Below are positions 5,301 to 6,474 of a stretch of DNA of 6,474 nt, one piece after another. Under the pieces are notes generated by a model that was not told the DNA's origin, searched no databases, and saw only the letters and a program-made list of their open reading frames with translations. This stretch comes from DASUZD01 sp036377055 (lineage in GTDB: Bacteria; Actinomycetota; Thermoleophilia; Gaiellales; Gaiellaceae): NCBI GenBank assembly GCA_036377055.1, contig DASUZD010000336.1:1-6474 (forward strand), read 5' to 3'. Numbering within the stretch: position 1 is the stretch's first letter; the number at the start of each line of letters is the position of its first letter. A program made the position numbers and the translations under genes.

Positions 5301-6190
5301 GGGCCACCCGCGCGAAGCAGCTGCTGAAGAACGGCATCTACCGGGCGATCGGCGAGACGGTGCTCGGGGCCGGCGCCGTGGACGGCGAGGCGACCCGGAC
5401 GCTTCGTTCGCTCATGTACCACAAGGTGAACGACATCGCGGACAACCCCGTGACGGTCCCGACCTCGCTCTTCGACGAGCAGATGGCGCAGCTCCGCGAG
5501 CTCGGGTACAGGGTCGTCGGGCTCGACGCGGTGCTCGCGCACTACGTCGACGGCGCGCCGCTGCCGCCGAAGGCCGTCCTCGTCACCTTCGACGACGGGT
5601 ACCGCGACAACCTCGAGAACGCGCTTCCGATCCTCGAGCGGTACGGCTACCCGGCCGTCTTGTTCGTCCCCATCGGCTACCTGGGCGAGCGCCGGCCGCT
5701 CCCGCACGAGGAGCACCTTCGCGCGCGCGGGATCGTGAACGCAACGCTCGACTGGGGGGAGCTCAAGGAGCTGGACGCCGCGGGTCTTCGGATCGAGTGC
5801 CACGGGATCAGCCACCGGCCGGTCGCGGCGCTCGAGCTCGACGAGGCGGCGCGCGAGATCGTGCTCTCGAAGCTGCGGCTGGAGGACGCTTTGGCGCGGC
5901 CAGTGAAGGCGTTCGCCTACGTGAAGGGCTCCGAGGCCCACTACCGCCCTGTCCATCTGAGCCTCGTACGTCAGGCAGGCTACGAGCTCGGCTTCACCTC
6001 GGTCTCGGGCGCGAACGGGCCGCGCAGCGACCGGTTTCGGCTGCGCCGCTACAACGTCGAGCCGTACCCGGCGCGCACCTTCGGGCTCGTGCTCCAGGGC
6101 GCTTGCGACCTGATCGCGGTGAAGGACACCGTCGCCGGGACGTACGCGCGGCGGGCGTTCAACGCGGCGCTCGGCACCTCTTCTAAGTGA
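5297..6190 (+). CDS. Polysaccharide deacetylase (NodB homology domain, CE4)
   Basis: The product is 297 residues. NodB-type enzymes remove N- or O-acetyl groups from sugars using a divalent metal. Visible elements in order: LMYHKV (39-44), the strand before the domain; motif 1 TFDDG (97-101), giving the catalytic-base Asp99 and metal-ligand Asp100; motif 2 HGISH (169-173), the two metal-binding histidines; and GYELGFTSVSG (228-238). At the place where motif 3 usually reads YPYG or YPxG the sequence has YVKG (208-211), an atypical variant. No signal peptide is present (start MRATRAKQLLKNGIYR is basic, not hydrophobic), so it probably acts in the cytoplasm on a precursor or lipid-linked unit. 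The TTG at 5297 overlaps the preceding stop in TTGA, supporting translational coupling; a -10-like TAGACT also lies just upstream. The stop overlaps the next gene in GTGA. The substrate is unknown. Confidence 0.88.
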   Translation: MRATRAKQLLKNGIYRAIGETVLGAGAVDGEATRTLRSLMYHKVNDIADNPVTVPTSLFDEQMAQLRELGYRVVGLDAVLAHYVDGAPLPPKAVLVTFDDGYRDNLENALPILERYGYPAVLFVPIGYLGERRPLPHEEHLRARGIVNATLDWGELKELDAAGLRIECHGISHRPVAALELDEAAREIVLSKLRLEDALARPVKAFAYVKGSEAHYRPVHLSLVRQAGYELGFTSVSGANGPRSDRFRLRRYNVEPYPARTFGLVLQGACDLIAVKDTVAGTYARRAFNAALGTSSK

Positions 6191-6474
6191 GTTTCACGGT
6201 GGAGCTGTACCGCCCGGAGCGGCGCGCCGGGTTCTTCGAGGTCATGCACGGCGTCGGCCGGTCGCACATCGACGACGCCGAGTTCGATTGGTGGTTCGAC
6301 CGGAACCCCATCGGGCGGAAGCTGATCTCGCTCGGCGTCGACGGCGAGCGCGTCGTCGGCGTCGCGGCGATGAGCTTCTTCCGGATGATCCTCGACGGCC
6401 GCGAGCGCGAGGTCGCGATCCCAGTCCATGTAGCGACCGAGGCGCCGTACCGGCGGCAGGGAATCTTCTCGGAG
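6187..6474 (+). CDS. GNAT-family acetyltransferase, N-terminal part only
   Basis: Ninety-six codons are visible from a GTG at 6187; the gene runs off the window. The GTG shares GTGA with the stop of the deacetylase gene, a 4-bp overlap that supports both the start and co-translation. The sequence shows an N-terminal strand (SFTVELYRPE), a WWFDRNPIG segment (residues 37-45), strands around LISLGVDGERVVGVAAMSFF, and then VHVATEAPYRRQGIFSE at the end. The last stretch matches GNAT motif A (strand 4 followed by RRxGxx), which binds the pyrophosphate of acetyl-CoA. GNAT proteins with this layout are common in polysaccharide loci, where they are thought to acylate amino sugars or similar groups; the substrate here is not known. 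No Shine-Dalgarno is evident. Its place next to a deacetylase suggests that acyl groups on the same glycan are remodelled. Confidence 0.75.
   Translation, partial: MSFTVELYRPERRAGFFEVMHGVGRSHIDDAEFDWWFDRNPIGRKLISLGVDGERVVGVAAMSFFRMILDGREREVAIPVHVATEAPYRRQGIFSE

Noticed and set aside
1..6474. CRISPR arrays, tRNA or rRNA genes, insertion sequences.
   Set aside because: I saw no spaced direct repeats, no tRNA-like cloverleaf, no rRNA segments and no transposase in any frame.

Overview
The window is a high-G+C stretch (sampled lines run from about 65% to over 80% G+C) encoding part of a surface or exopolysaccharide biosynthesis locus. The protein families, frequent GTG/TTG starts, near absence of Shine-Dalgarno sequences and -10-like hexamers close to start codons suggest an actinobacterial-type genome. 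A Thermoleophilia-like lineage is my guess from the style of the proteins; no taxonomic marker is present.

Layout. Bases 1-1235 (minus strand) hold the N-terminus of an O-antigen ligase/polymerase-like membrane protein, preceded in its operon by a GT-B glycosyltransferase. A 26-bp divergent spacer follows, carrying a perfect 7-bp inverted repeat that encloses overlapping -10-like hexamers for both directions. Bases 1262-2557 (plus) encode a Wzx/MOP-type flippase. Bases 2554-3005 (minus) hold a compact two-gene cassette: a DUF3467-type small protein, translationally coupled through ATGA and a strong Shine-Dalgarno to a 61-residue basic protein I do not recognise. Bases 3067-6474 (plus) form a tightly packed operon: a family-4-type glycosyltransferase, a second one, a NodB-type polysaccharide deacetylase and the N-terminal part of a GNAT acetyltransferase that runs off the window.

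How the parts fit. The glycosyltransferases would assemble a repeat unit on a lipid carrier. The deacetylase and acyltransferase would adjust N- or O-acyl groups on its sugars. The flippase would export the lipid-linked unit and the ligase/polymerase-like protein would polymerise or transfer it. This is inferred from families and gene order; no sugar specificity can be read.

The part that does not fit is the DUF3467 cassette at 2554-3005. It is lower in G+C (about 53-68% in sampled lines), lies antisense to the polysaccharide genes on both sides, and its last stop codon interlocks with the flippase stop codon in a shared CTAG. It is my best candidate for an undescribed small system: an acidic DUF3467 protein paired with a basic partner.
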